Assembly: GCF_001426865.1 (NCBI RefSeq)
Contig: NZ_LMFO01000007.1
Span: 1-64,000, forward strand
Length of the DNA: 64,000 nt
Reading direction: 5' to 3'
From: Paenibacillus sp. Root52
GTDB lineage: Bacteria; Bacillota; Bacilli; Paenibacillales; Paenibacillaceae
In this document: one piece after another, positions 17,059 through 25,862 of the stretch
Numbering within the stretch: position 1 is the first letter of the stretch
How the letters are laid out: each line of letters begins with the position of its first letter
Notes under the pieces: generated by a model
What the model was told of the DNA's origin: nothing
The model's input: the letters and a program-made list of their open reading frames with translations, nothing else
Database searches by the model: none
Position numbers and translations under genes: made by a program

Positions 17059-18195
17059 TTGAGAAATTCTAGACTGAATAATTTATGTTACTGTGGTAGT
17101 GGAATGAAGTATAAAAATTGCTGTATTAAGCATGAGAACCAGTATACTGTATTTGTTGATGAAGCAGGAAACAGTGGGTCAAATTATTTAGATCTAGATC
17201 AACCATTTTATCTCGTTGGTGGATGGATAATTCCTAATTCGCGTTTGGCATCAACTACAATAATTGATGAAGCTGCTAAAGCTTTGAATGTTAATGGAGA
17301 GTTAAAAGGGACTAACTTAAGTGGTAATAAAAAAAATCAGAGAGAATTCAAAGTTATGTTTGAAAAAATGGAAGCGTTGGATTGTAAACCATTTTTAGTT
17401 TTCGCTGAAAAAAAATATTGTATTGCTGCAAAAGTAATAGAGACGTTTCTTGACCCTTTTTACAATAATAAAATTTCAAATCGCTACACTTTCGACAACC
17501 TGTTAAAGAAACATCTCGTCGAAAAGGTCTACAACCTACCATTTGATACGTTGAAGAAGTTTGCACAAGCATACCGATCGTTAGAACCCGCAGCCATGGA
17601 ACAAAGTTTAGAAGACCTTTGCAATGGTCTATCAGAAGTAAATGAATATGATCTAGCTGATAAACTTTCTGGAGCTTTCAATTATATTGAAGAAATTACT
17701 GCTATTGAAAAAAAGACAAACACAGAATTTTTATCAAATAATGCGGCAGCTAGTTTAAACGTCCCAACATTTTATTCTCTAATTACTCATTTAGAAGAAT
17801 ATGCGTGCAAAACGAATATGAGCCTAACTATAACTCATGACAAAACAAAAGCATATGAACATGGCTATACAGAGTTATATAAATTAATTAGCGAAGCTAC
17901 TAACTCCAGATTCCAATTGACGGACGGTACAAATATTATCACAGGTTTTGATTATTTGAAAAATATTCAATTTCATGATTCAAAACAAAGTCCTTGGATT
18001 CAATCAGCAGATGTGTTAATGAGTTCTCTTAATCGCTTTTTAAAAAAGGTTTATACGAATGATGAAGTGAATTCTGAATTACTGGAACTAGGCAAATATC
18101 TGAATTTTATGCTGGCACCTACTGGTTTAAAAATGGGAGATTCAGTTTGTTCTGAAGATACTAGAAATAAAATTAGGAGTGTCATTAAAACTTAA
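17059..18195 (+). CDS. SEC-C motif plus DUF3800 protein
   Basis: 378 residues. A zinc-binding SEC-C motif (CYCGSGMKYKNCC) at the N-terminus is followed by a DUF3800 domain: FVDEAGNSG then FYLVGGWII, an RNase-H-like strand pair with an acidic residue, and later THDKTK and SADVLM. DUF3800 proteins are frequent near defence genes; nuclease activity is suspected. TTG 17059 has TAGGAG eight bases upstream. It is followed by a GTCGCT-type hairpin. Confidence 0.82.
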   Translation: MRNSRLNNLCYCGSGMKYKNCCIKHENQYTVFVDEAGNSGSNYLDLDQPFYLVGGWIIPNSRLASTTIIDEAAKALNVNGELKGTNLSGNKKNQREFKVMFEKMEALDCKPFLVFAEKKYCIAAKVIETFLDPFYNNKISNRYTFDNLLKKHLVEKVYNLPFDTLKKFAQAYRSLEPAAMEQSLEDLCNGLSEVNEYDLADKLSGAFNYIEEITAIEKKTNTEFLSNNAAASLNVPTFYSLITHLEEYACKTNMSLTITHDKTKAYEHGYTELYKLISEATNSRFQLTDGTNIITGFDYLKNIQFHDSKQSPWIQSADVLMSSLNRFLKKVYTNDEVNSELLELGKYLNFMLAPTGLKMGDSVCSEDTRNKIRSVIKT

Positions 18196-18234
18196 ATAGA
18201 AGCTACACCCGAAGGCCAAAAACTATTCCTAATG

Positions 18235-18262
18235 AAGTCGCTAAATCAGTGGCTCTTTATTT
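18235..18262 (+). terminator. GTCGCT-type hairpin terminator
   Basis: AGTCGCT/AGTGGCT (with wobbles) followed by CTTTATTTTATT. Related to hairpins at 11.98 and 21.87 kb. Confidence 0.55.
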
Positions 18263-18351
18263 TATTAATTCAGTTTTAATTACTAGTCTTGATGTTTAGT
18301 TAACAACGGAAGCATACTACTTAATTTACTAAATGGGAAAGTGGTGTAAGA

Positions 18352-19278
18352 ATGTTTGATATTGAATTAAGGATAGCCAGTCTTGATCAAGAACAGAGAG
18401 AGGCTAGCAAAAAAACTATTCATGAACTGGTTCATCATTTAACATCGGAATTAAAGACGGAAGATCTAGATTCAATTATTTATACTGATACATTCAAAGA
18501 GGACATAACCTCCTTCCAACGTTCAAAGAACGTTCAGGAAGGATATACTGAGTCATCATTTGGTTCAGCCATAGCGAAGGTAATCAGTTATGAAGAGGGT
18601 CATCAACAAAAACATACGGTATTCCTGAATTCTGTTCTATATTGGGCTTTGTGTGATGAGAACTATAAAAATTTAGCAATTCATACTCTTCACCACGAGT
18701 TAGGACACGTTCATGATGACAGTATAAGATTTCAATCATATAAACCTTTCCAAATCACTCGTACAGATGATATTATGACTATCGCTTCTAAGATAGGAGA
18801 AATTATGTGGATGGAATTTATTGCAGATCGTGTAGCAATCACTTCATTCACAGAAAGCAGCGGTCTTAGAGACGATGATGTACGTGATCTGGCTTTAGCT
18901 ATTGTAGAGAAAATGGATAATACCATTAATGAGTTCTTTATGGAAGGAAACTCTTATACGGTTTTTATTAAAATACAAGAGGAAACAAATCTATTGTTAA
19001 ATATCACAGGAAATCTATTGGGGAGAATTCATGGTCTCCAAATCCGGGAATATTTAGATCGCTTGCGAATGGAATATTACACTCCATTTCTCGTTCGTTT
19101 CAGTGAAGAGTTAGAGCACCTTTATAATACATATCCTAACTTCCACGGTATGAGTGACTTTTTGCCTCTTGCAAGAGTTATTGTTGACCTTTGGGAAGTA
19201 CTTGGTGTAAGTTTTGATGCCGATCATGAAGGCATTAATATTACGATTTCTAAACCTAGTGTACTAACATCATCATAA
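18352..19278 (+). CDS. Predicted zinc metallopeptidase (HExxH)
   Basis: 308 residues. HHELGHVHDD near 120 carries HExxH, and a downstream EFIADRVAI near 160 may supply the third ligand, as in gluzincins. No signal peptide, so it is probably cytoplasmic. The family is not recognised precisely; small zincins of this type occur in toxin-antitoxin and defence contexts (inference). The ribosome site is weak (GTGGTG). It sits between the DUF3800 and AbiG cassettes. Confidence 0.8.
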   Translation: MFDIELRIASLDQEQREASKKTIHELVHHLTSELKTEDLDSIIYTDTFKEDITSFQRSKNVQEGYTESSFGSAIAKVISYEEGHQQKHTVFLNSVLYWALCDENYKNLAIHTLHHELGHVHDDSIRFQSYKPFQITRTDDIMTIASKIGEIMWMEFIADRVAITSFTESSGLRDDDVRDLALAIVEKMDNTINEFFMEGNSYTVFIKIQEETNLLLNITGNLLGRIHGLQIREYLDRLRMEYYTPFLVRFSEELEHLYNTYPNFHGMSDFLPLARVIVDLWEVLGVSFDADHEGINITISKPSVLTSS

Positions 19279-19593
19279 CCCGATGAAAAAAAGGTGACTG
19301 TATCCAAGCAGCAGATATAATAATTAGTTCATTGAACCGTTCTTATCAGAACAATGTTTCATCTGAAAATTATTGTGCACAGTAAAACCATTCAACTGAC
19401 AGACAGGTTAGATGAATATGCACTAATGCGTTGGGAGAATTTACTTTTCTTGGTAAGCTGTAGCACTTTTGAAAGTTGTCGCTTGCTGAAGCGGCTTATA
19501 ATTCCTTGGACAAAGCCGGCTTTCGTTATTTATGAATTATGTGGAGCCGCATTTGAAAAAAAAACTTAAATAGATCATCAGTCGAAGTTAAAA
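19279..19593. other. Gene-free spacer with hairpins
   Basis: No supported gene. It contains GTTCT-TATC-AGAAC, a GTCGCTT/AAGCGGC hairpin (19478-19495) of the recurring family, and AAAGCCGGCTTT (19511-19522). An open frame at 19354 runs through these structures and lacks a ribosome site. Confidence 0.55.
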
Positions 19594-19622
19594 TTGAAAA
19601 AGCAAAGTTAACAATCTTAAAT
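19594..19622 (+). promoter_or_regulatory. Candidate promoter of the AbiG pair
   Basis: TTGAAA and TTAAAT with 17-base spacing, 26 bases before the next start. Confidence 0.45.
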
Positions 19623-19647
19623 TCACTTAACATATAAGGAGTCATCT

Positions 19648-20517
19648 ATGGAAAGAAACCAAATTAATGAAATTGCCTTACCCAATGCACCCATAGTTAT
19701 TACATCAGATACCTCTTTCAAGCAAAGTGCAAATGTGCTGTTTAATTTTATGCCGAAGTTAGAATACCTGACCAGAAAGTTATCTCAATTGGCGATGATT
19801 CCAAGGTATTATGAAGAATCAATAGAATATCTTGAGTTAGATGGACTGGAAAAAGTAGCATTTCCAATGGTTTGTTTCTGTGATATCCATTTGAATAGAT
19901 TGACTAATCATATGGGTAAGGCAGGAAGTGAAGTAGGATATGGCCGATTCGGTATAGGAATGGATAAAACCTGGGGTATATCAAACGGGGTGCAACCTAT
20001 AGGCTATATAAATACTTCTTCGTCCCTTATTAACGATTATAAAATATCATTCCAACGCGGCTTAATACAAGAAAGCCAAGATATAGGAGATGAAGTTTTT
20101 CGTAATTATCTAACGACTCAATTACTTTATATCAAGCCTTTGTATGGAGCTATGCTCAAGAAGAGAGATGATAGGGTAAGTCGTCTTGAAAAGAACTTTC
20201 ACGATGAAAGAGAATGGAGGTTTGTACCAAATTTCAGTAATGTGACAACCGAATTAGAATTGATTATTCCTCAGGATGAAATGGTGAATAATGCTAATAA
20301 CACTGTATGCGAAGCGTATTCAAAAGGTCTAGAAGAAAGAGAAGAACTTTGGCTGAAGTTTCAATATGAAGATATTAAGTATTTGATAGTGGACACTAAT
20401 GAGGATAGAATACTCCTGATAGATTTTATTATGAATGAACTCAACATTAATCAATCAGAAAAGCTTGTACTAATCTCTAATATTATTGTATTTACTCAAA
20501 TAGAAAAGGATTGGTAA
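19648..20517 (+). CDS. abiGi: AbiGi-like abortive infection antitoxin
   Basis: 289 residues. Family features as remembered: N-terminal ...VLFNFMPKLEYL, IPRYYEES, then FPMVCFCDIHL, YGRFGIGMDKTWG and NGVQPIGYI. AbiGi pairs with the toxin AbiGii in lactococcal AbiG, an abortive phage-resistance system. A good ribosome site (AAGGAG) precedes the ATG. The partner starts two bases after the stop. Confidence 0.8.
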   Translation: MERNQINEIALPNAPIVITSDTSFKQSANVLFNFMPKLEYLTRKLSQLAMIPRYYEESIEYLELDGLEKVAFPMVCFCDIHLNRLTNHMGKAGSEVGYGRFGIGMDKTWGISNGVQPIGYINTSSSLINDYKISFQRGLIQESQDIGDEVFRNYLTTQLLYIKPLYGAMLKKRDDRVSRLEKNFHDEREWRFVPNFSNVTTELELIIPQDEMVNNANNTVCEAYSKGLEEREELWLKFQYEDIKYLIVDTNEDRILLIDFIMNELNINQSEKLVLISNIIVFTQIEKDW

Positions 20518-20518
20518 A

Positions 20519-21721
20519 ATGTTCTCAAATTTTAAAAAAGCTTTTGGTAAGCCTGAAAAACGTAAAATTCCAACTGAGATTGTAGACGCATTCAGTAGGA
20601 ACCTACCAGAGGGACTTAAATATAAGCCATTGAGTAATGATCTCATGGTTGTAGTTGCAGATAACGATCAAGATATGTCTATGGCAGTATCTGCAAAACT
20701 TATTATTCCTGAGAATATGAAATTACTAACCAAAGACCAGTTATATGAGATGGTGTATCGGACACAGTCATATATAAAAATAGATCAAGAACATCCAATT
20801 CTTATAAATGATATTCCTATTTCATTAGAAGAAACAGCAGTTAGCCCTTTAAATACAATTAGTGGGGAGAGGGAATTCATCCTAACTCCTAAACCTTTTC
20901 CACCTCCCTTCGAGATCGAATTGTCAGACAACGAATTGGTTAAAAAGATTTTAGTGCAGAGACAACCACTTGCTGACTTATCTAAAAGTCTATTCAAAAA
21001 TGCGGATAGTGACGGAATACAGCTCTCCTTAATAGTTGATGAACAAAATGACAATAAATTAAAATTTACCTTAAACTTTAATTTATTAAATATTTCAGCA
21101 GTCAATGAAATGGTTGAGACGTTTAAATTGTATCAGTCCTTTATTGAAGGAAATGGGAAGATTTTTGGAGTTCAATCACCACCTATTGAGTTAAATGATA
21201 TCGAAGAGGTGAGTTTTAAAAATTTATTTATATTCTGGGAACGAATAAAACTACTTCAAGATGAGCTTTCGGTGGAATTTCATTTAGATGGAGCCTTAAA
21301 TAAAGAAGAAGAACTAGAATTAACTGAACTCTATTCATCCTTTGTTAGAAAAGAGCCGTTCAAGAGATATGTTTCATTTGATAAAATTTCATTAACTCCT
21401 CATGAGGAAGAGTTTGACAAAGAGGTATATCTTAAAAATGAAGGTATGGTCTTTAGCTTCTTTAAACAAATAAGACTAAATTTATTAGGTGTTGAAATGG
21501 ACTTATACGAGGCATCTGCCATAGGCAATATTAAAATAAAGGATGTAGTTCCCGATCCTAATGTACCTGGTAACTATGATTGTATAATTGATAGTAACAC
21601 CGAAAAGAGAACGTTTACTTCAACTCAGTATTTTAAAAATATGGATGAGGCAGACACCCTTCGGAATAATCCTGTATTATTAACTGAAGGGAAAGAACTG
21701 AAAGGAATTCTAGAAGATTAA
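20519..21721 (+). CDS. abiGii: AbiGii-like abortive infection toxin
   Basis: 400 residues, the usual AbiGii length (about 397). N-terminus FSNFKKAFGKPEKRKIP followed by FSRNLPEGLKY fits the AbiGii family. The catalytic mechanism is not established in what I can recall. It starts immediately after abiGi, so expression is coupled; a strong terminator closes the two-gene unit. Confidence 0.8.
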   Translation: MFSNFKKAFGKPEKRKIPTEIVDAFSRNLPEGLKYKPLSNDLMVVVADNDQDMSMAVSAKLIIPENMKLLTKDQLYEMVYRTQSYIKIDQEHPILINDIPISLEETAVSPLNTISGEREFILTPKPFPPPFEIELSDNELVKKILVQRQPLADLSKSLFKNADSDGIQLSLIVDEQNDNKLKFTLNFNLLNISAVNEMVETFKLYQSFIEGNGKIFGVQSPPIELNDIEEVSFKNLFIFWERIKLLQDELSVEFHLDGALNKEEELELTELYSSFVRKEPFKRYVSFDKISLTPHEEEFDKEVYLKNEGMVFSFFKQIRLNLLGVEMDLYEASAIGNIKIKDVVPDPNVPGNYDCIIDSNTEKRTFTSTQYFKNMDEADTLRNNPVLLTEGKELKGILED

Positions 21722-21746
21722 AACTAATACGATGAAGAAAACGGAT

Positions 21747-21776
21747 GACCGCCAAAGTTCTTCTGGCGGTCTTTTT
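21747..21776 (+). terminator. Rho-independent terminator
   Basis: GACCGCCA/TGGCGGTC with T5, after abiGii. Confidence 0.9.
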
Positions 21777-21868
21777 ATGTGTTATACAATAAATTCTATC
21801 TTTAAGCTGATCACCGCCGCGTGTAACTCGCAACACATCTGCTGCTTGAAGATAACGATAGTATTTCG

Positions 21869-21895
21869 AAGTCGCTATTTTAGCGGCTTTTTTTA
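21869..21895 (+). terminator. Second, GTCGCT-type terminator
   Basis: AAGTCGCTA/TAGCGGCTT with T7; nearly identical to the hairpin at 11981. There is no gene between it and the preceding terminator. Confidence 0.75.
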
Positions 21896-21901
21896 TTTTA
21901 T

Positions 21902-21945
21902 TGATACAAGTTCTTGTCCTTGGCGAGGGATAAGAACTTGTATCA
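21902..21945. repeat. 18-bp inverted repeat (long hairpin)
   Basis: TGATACAAGTTCTTGTCC (21902-21919) pairs with 21928-21945 (one G-U), eight-base loop, no T-run. The rest of 21.95-22.1 kb shows no supported gene. Confidence 0.7.
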
Positions 21946-22105
21946 GTTGCCGGAATGGCCAATAAGATAGCCCGATTATCGATAAGAAGTCATCTAAACA
22001 TATCCATAAACCGATACAAAAATCAGTCAAGAGCGTATAAGTTATTGATCGTTATAATTATTCTACACAGTAAGAAAGTCATTATTAGATCAGTTACAAA
22101 AATCA

Positions 22106-22366
22106 TTATTCAATGTTTTGTTGGCAACCACATGGCGATAATATTTCTTGAAGTCTGCCAGTAATAGGATCTACACCGAACTTTTCGATATACATGTGAC
22201 GAAGAGTAGATAACTGGGTAGACAATTCTAAACCAAACTTTTGTAATGTCTCTTGTTCTTCCTGTTTTGTACTTTCAACATCATCTGTAATAATACAATT
22301 GGAATACGTCATTACCGCTTTGTGCACAGCTTGGATGCTTTTTAATAAATTATTTTGACAGACCAC
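22106..22366 (-). CDS. Hypothetical protein, 86 residues
   Basis: Family not recognised. Predicted helical, ending in a Cys pair (SPCGCQ). GTG 22366 is chosen because GGAG lies eight bases upstream on this strand; longer versions run through that site. It is divergent from the lipoprotein gene. Confidence 0.6.
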   Translation of the reverse strand: MVCQNNLLKSIQAVHKAVMTYSNCIITDDVESTKQEEQETLQKFGLELSTQLSTLRHMYIEKFGVDPITGRLQEILSPCGCQQNIE

Positions 22367-22511
22367 TGCAATCACTCCTCTATAATTGTAACAAGAGCGT
22401 AAGTTACTCTTTTTTAAGAAATCCATTACATATTATCAACTTTTATGGGTTATATATGAAGTATAATAAACTTTGTAAATATGACTAACATTTAGAAGGG
22501 AAGCGGTTTAA

Positions 22512-23219
22512 ATTTTTAAGAAGTATTCAGTTGTCCTAGGTTCCATGGTTGCAGTAAGTATTTTATTATCTGGATGTGGGACTGAAAGTGCAGAAAAACC
22601 TATTGATACAGCGACGCAAACGAATAAGGGAGAGGAAAATCAAACTCCGGATTCGCCATATACTAATGTAGTTAAAATTGATACCAATCAAGAAACCCCG
22701 ACGGTACGAGCACAAATCGATACAGATAGTGGAGAGCTATACGTTGTTTCAGAAGGAAAAGAAGCAATTGGACATATCACTACACCGAGTGTCCTGGGTA
22801 AAGAAGGCGACTTCTATTATCAAGGTAATTATTCTGTAATGTACAAGCATAATGAAGAAGAAAAAGAAATAAAAGAATTAAAGGATATTGTTTTTGTTCA
22901 ACCTTCTGACCAGCCTATTTCCTTCGAAAAAATCAGTTTTGAAGCAATGGACGTTTTCTTACTCACTCCTGAATATACATCATCCAGAGGGTATAATTCC
23001 TATGCTTTTGGCATTGATAAAAAAAGTGGAGAAGCATTTGCTATTACCTTTAAAAATGGTGAAAACGTTCAGGACGTTATTAATTATGAGAAAGATAGTG
23101 TTCCCGTTAGCACAAGTGAGAAGTTGGTCGTAACGACGAGAAACACAGAAGGCCAAGGAGATACATTAACGACAGAATATAGCTTTGATCAAGACAGTAA
23201 ACAATTCGTTGCAGAATAA
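22512..23219 (+). CDS. Lipoprotein with probable ATT start
   Basis: About 235 residues. The frame begins FKKYSVVLGSMVAVSILLSGC: two Lys, a hydrophobic stretch and a lipobox with Cys at 22, a textbook lipoprotein signal. No ATG/GTG/TTG starts it; the codon is ATT 22512, right after an in-frame TAA, with AAGGGA about ten bases upstream. Starting at ATG 22545 would remove the Lys part of the signal. The mature protein has an acidic Thr-rich linker and a beta-rich domain, family unknown. Confidence 0.75.
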   Translation: MFKKYSVVLGSMVAVSILLSGCGTESAEKPIDTATQTNKGEENQTPDSPYTNVVKIDTNQETPTVRAQIDTDSGELYVVSEGKEAIGHITTPSVLGKEGDFYYQGNYSVMYKHNEEEKEIKELKDIVFVQPSDQPISFEKISFEAMDVFLLTPEYTSSRGYNSYAFGIDKKSGEAFAITFKNGENVQDVINYEKDSVPVSTSEKLVVTTRNTEGQGDTLTTEYSFDQDSKQFVAE

Positions 23220-23221
23220 GA

Positions 23222-23252
23222 AGATGCACTACCACCCGGGGGTAGTGCATCT
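23222..23252. terminator. Bidirectional terminator
   Basis: AGATGCACTACC/GGTAGTGCATCT stem between convergent genes, T-rich on the plus side. Confidence 0.85.
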
Positions 23253-23265
23253 TTAATTTTATGGT

Positions 23266-23898
23266 TTAGTAGAGATTAGTTAAACCGTACACATTTGGAT
23301 CTGTTTTTTGGATGTAGATAAGCGTATTCAGGCAGGTATTTCCTGAACTCTTGATTGTATTTTCCATACCGTTGTACGGATCTTCAGCCCAAATTCGTTT
23401 AGTAGCATCACTTTTCAGTGCAAATGATTGGGTCGAGCAGTATGACGTAGCTGGCCCTGAATATTTAGTATAATAGCCAAGCTTCAAAGCTTTCACAGCT
23501 TCGTCGATACCTTTTGCATTACCACCAACGTCAGAGTATGCATATCGTACATGCATGTACCCTTCAATCAGAAGTTTAGCATAAGCAGAGAACCCATCTT
23601 TAAGTGAACTGAAAACTAGGTTTCTGCCAGAAGGTCTGGAATTGTCGTACGTTCCACTATATCCACATGCGCTGCGTTGAAAGGCTGGATTTAGAGTAGA
23701 CCGAAGGTCTGCGAGATCCCAACCGTGTTCAAATCCCCATTGAGCAATAATCAGAGCAACCGGAAGGCCGTTTTTTCCTCCACTTTTTCTCCAACTTTGA
23801 TAAGATACCCATTTTGCAAGAGCGATTGTGTCATATCGTGTTCCGTTATACGTGATAGATCCATTCACAAAATTACTGATGTTTGTTACGCATGCCAT
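23266..23898 (-). CDS. GH73-like endo-beta-N-acetylglucosaminidase
   Basis: 210 residues. Muramidase features: PVALIIAQWGFEHGWD (candidate catalytic Glu), LNPAF, then FSSLKDGFSAYAKLLIEGYM. GH73 cleaves peptidoglycan glycan strands. There is no signal peptide, so it may act after lysis or be exported another way. ATG 23898 has GGAGG eight bases upstream. It is last in the minus-strand unit with the split sigma factor, so it may be a target or partner of that system. Confidence 0.8.
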   Translation of the reverse strand: MACVTNISNFVNGSITYNGTRYDTIALAKWVSYQSWRKSGGKNGLPVALIIAQWGFEHGWDLADLRSTLNPAFQRSACGYSGTYDNSRPSGRNLVFSSLKDGFSAYAKLLIEGYMHVRYAYSDVGGNAKGIDEAVKALKLGYYTKYSGPATSYCSTQSFALKSDATKRIWAEDPYNGMENTIKSSGNTCLNTLIYIQKTDPNVYGLTNLY

Positions 23899-23990
23899 AC
23901 ATATTACCTCCAATAAGTTTTTTTTGTAGATCACCGGCGTCTACTATATAAAGAGAAATGAATCTCAAATTCTACAACCACTCTTCAGTT

Positions 23991-24191
23991 TTATTTGAAA
24001 TCATTAGTATCAAAAGTTTGAATAACCTCAATCATTTTGACATAGAGTTCTTGTTGTAAGTCTTCTCGATGTTCGACGGGCACCTGTAATAAGGATGCTT
24101 TTAACTTCGGCTTAAATGATTCCAAGATATGTAGAGTAGCCTCAGGATCTTGATGTTGTTGGGCTTGTAGCAGCCATTCTGCGATCATCAT
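23991..24191 (-). CDS. RsoA-like sigma region 2 subunit
   Basis: 66 residues. DPEATLHILESFKPKLKASLLQVP..REDLQQELYVKMIEVI fits the small sigma-region-2-like proteins (B. subtilis RsoA/YvrHa; Tn916 Orf8 type). RsoA works with SigO, which lacks region 2, to form one working sigma factor. The adjoining YvrJ and SigO-like genes support this reading. ATG 24191 or 24188; the yvrJ stop is two bases upstream. Confidence 0.7.
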   Translation of the reverse strand: MMIAEWLLQAQQHQDPEATLHILESFKPKLKASLLQVPVEHREDLQQELYVKMIEVIQTFDTNDFK

Positions 24192-24195
24192 CAAA

Positions 24196-24351
24196 TCACT
24201 TCTTTACGTTTTTTTGTATTTCGTTCTTCAGACCATTAATAGCTTCGCTTAAATCGGATATTTTTTTTTCGAAACGAATAAGGAGATACAGTGTAATTGA
24301 AATAGGAAAACCTAAGTTTGCAATTAGGGTAGCAAAATCAACTTCCGACAT
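24196..24351 (-). CDS. yvrJ: YvrJ-family membrane protein, 51 residues
   Basis: One membrane helix (LIANLGFPISITLYLLIRFEKK) followed by a short charged helix, the typical YvrJ pattern. YvrJ accompanies sigO and rsoA in B. subtilis; its role is unknown. GAGG lies just upstream of ATG 24351. It lies six bases after the SigO-like stop. Confidence 0.75.
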   Translation of the reverse strand: MSEVDFATLIANLGFPISITLYLLIRFEKKISDLSEAINGLKNEIQKNVKK

Positions 24352-24357
24352 CTTTCC

Positions 24358-24747
24358 TCACCCTTCCATTAACTTTCTTAATTTACCTAGAGCTTTTAAA
24401 CGGTGTTTTGAGATGTTTTGCTGTGATCCACCGACTAATTTAGAAATCTCTTTGTCATTAAGTCCTTGGACATAAGCAAGTGATAAAATTTTTTGTTGTT
24501 GTTCTGGAAGGGATTCAAAAGCTTGATAAAGTGATTGATTGGTAATGTGATCTTTTAAACTCAGTGGCACAGATTCCGAATCATAAGTAAAAAGTAAGGA
24601 CGATTCAAGGTTTTCATCATTGTCTAGAGTTAATGGGAATCGGCTGGTGGTCATTCTTCTTTTCTTGTCATAGTTTATGGAGTTGTAATATAGAAGATTG
24701 GCCATATAAGTGATAAAACGTCGATTCAATTGGTCATTGGCTTTCAA
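24358..24747 (-). CDS. SigO-like sigma factor (region 4)
   Basis: 129 residues. The C-terminal region 4 is clear (SLPEQQQKILSLAYVQGLNDKEISKLVG, then QQNISKHRLKALGKL), and the N-terminus (RFITYMANLLYYNSI) resembles SigO/YvrI rather than a region 2. The SigO-RsoA pair in B. subtilis responds to acid stress. TTG 24747 has AAAGGAGGGGG upstream. First gene of the unit sigO-yvrJ-rsoA-GH73. Confidence 0.78.
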   Translation of the reverse strand: MKANDQLNRRFITYMANLLYYNSINYDKKRRMTTSRFPLTLDNDENLESSLLFTYDSESVPLSLKDHITNQSLYQAFESLPEQQQKILSLAYVQGLNDKEISKLVGGSQQNISKHRLKALGKLRKLMEG

Positions 24748-25184
24748 AATAAACCCCCTCCTTTATGAAGAGATTACTCCTACCTAATAAAGAGAAACGA
24801 GACAAGATATTTACAACCATTTTCCAACAAAAAGAACAAGTGTTCTTATATTTTACCATTAACGATATATCAGTCAATGGAATACGATCCATAGTTTCTT
24901 TAATATTCCATATATGTTTTGTTTGTCTATCTGTTTTAACATGCTATATAAAAGTCACAGAGCTAGCTTGATAAAGCTCATTAGCAGCACCTGATATATC
25001 GTTTACATATAAGAGTTTATAACACAATATATAGAGTAAAATTCTTGAATAATATTTTAAAAGGTATATATATAGGCTGTTATGAGTATTACTAATATTG
25101 TATCAAGCAAGCATAGAGCATTCAGCACTCGTATATTAAGCTGCTTAATACATCAGCACAATACACTATAAAGGGGAAATAAAA
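24748..25184. other. Divergent intergenic region
   Basis: No gene supported. It holds the control region between the sigma operon and the guanylate-kinase-like gene, including TTAAGC-T-GCTTAA (25136-25148), a candidate operator about 37 bases before the latter's start. An open frame at 24765 is discarded. Confidence 0.5.
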
Positions 25185-25793
25185 ATGAGAGGGAAGATAA
25201 TTACTTTGATTGGGGTGAAAGGATCGGGTAGGAGAACGTTACTGGCATCTTTGACACACCCTGATCGTGGTATTCGTAGTTTATTGAGGATTACATCATA
25301 CACAACGCGCCGGATGCGATCGGGAGAATCAGAAGGCCAACCGTTTAAATTCGTTTCGTCTGAAAGCTTTAGGAATGGCATCAAAACAGGTCGGTTGTTT
25401 GCCGAGGGGGCTCTGAAGGAGGGAGAAGTTGCTGCGGATATCCACTCATACGAGGTAGCACTATCTCATGGGCGGTTTCCGATTATAGACCTGGATCTGG
25501 CGGGAGCAAAAAAATTTAAAGAACAGTTTCCTGACCGAGTGATCGTCATTTACATTAAAGTTACTGATTCCAAGAGTATCTGGAGACGAATGCATGCAAG
25601 AGAAGAAGTTGTGGAAAATCAATATGTGGATTTGGATCTTCAAGAACAAGCTATGGAAGCATATGCAGACTTAACGGTATACAATCCAGATGGTCAGTTA
25701 GGTCTAGAAATGGCTATGGCTGAATTAAGAAGTTATCTATTGGAGATCGTCAATGAACGTTGGGAAGCAGGTTTTATTACTGAGAAGGGTTAA
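25185..25793 (+). CDS. Guanylate-kinase-like protein
   Basis: 202 residues, the length of bacterial guanylate kinase. Walker A is altered (GVKGSGRRTLL, with Arg where GK(S/T) normally has Lys), followed by the GMP-binding ITSYTTRRMRSGE and FKFVSSESF. GMK phosphorylates GMP to GDP; the P-loop change may alter or abolish activity. AAGGGG lies about eight bases upstream. Followed by a terminator. A nucleotide-kinase gene on an accessory element is unusual. Confidence 0.8.
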   Translation: MRGKIITLIGVKGSGRRTLLASLTHPDRGIRSLLRITSYTTRRMRSGESEGQPFKFVSSESFRNGIKTGRLFAEGALKEGEVAADIHSYEVALSHGRFPIIDLDLAGAKKFKEQFPDRVIVIYIKVTDSKSIWRRMHAREEVVENQYVDLDLQEQAMEAYADLTVYNPDGQLGLEMAMAELRSYLLEIVNERWEAGFITEKG

Positions 25794-25807
25794 TTATAGG
25801 AATTTTT

Positions 25808-25838
25808 AGGCATGCCTGTTACATGGGTATGCCTTTTT
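25808..25838 (+). terminator. Rho-independent terminator
   Basis: AGGCATgCC/GGtATGCCT with T5. Confidence 0.75.
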
Positions 25839-25862
25839 ATTGGAAATTTTAAGTGCTCATGC

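Noticed and set aside
19354..19569. 71-codon frame between the metallopeptidase and AbiG genes
   Set aside because: No ribosome site, and it runs through two terminator-like hairpins.
21633..21962. 109-codon minus-strand frame
   Set aside because: It overlaps the end of abiGii and covers two terminators; no ribosome site.
24765..24971. 68-codon frame upstream of the guanylate-kinase-like gene
   Set aside because: No ribosome site, starts within the sigma operon leader, low-complexity AT-rich composition.
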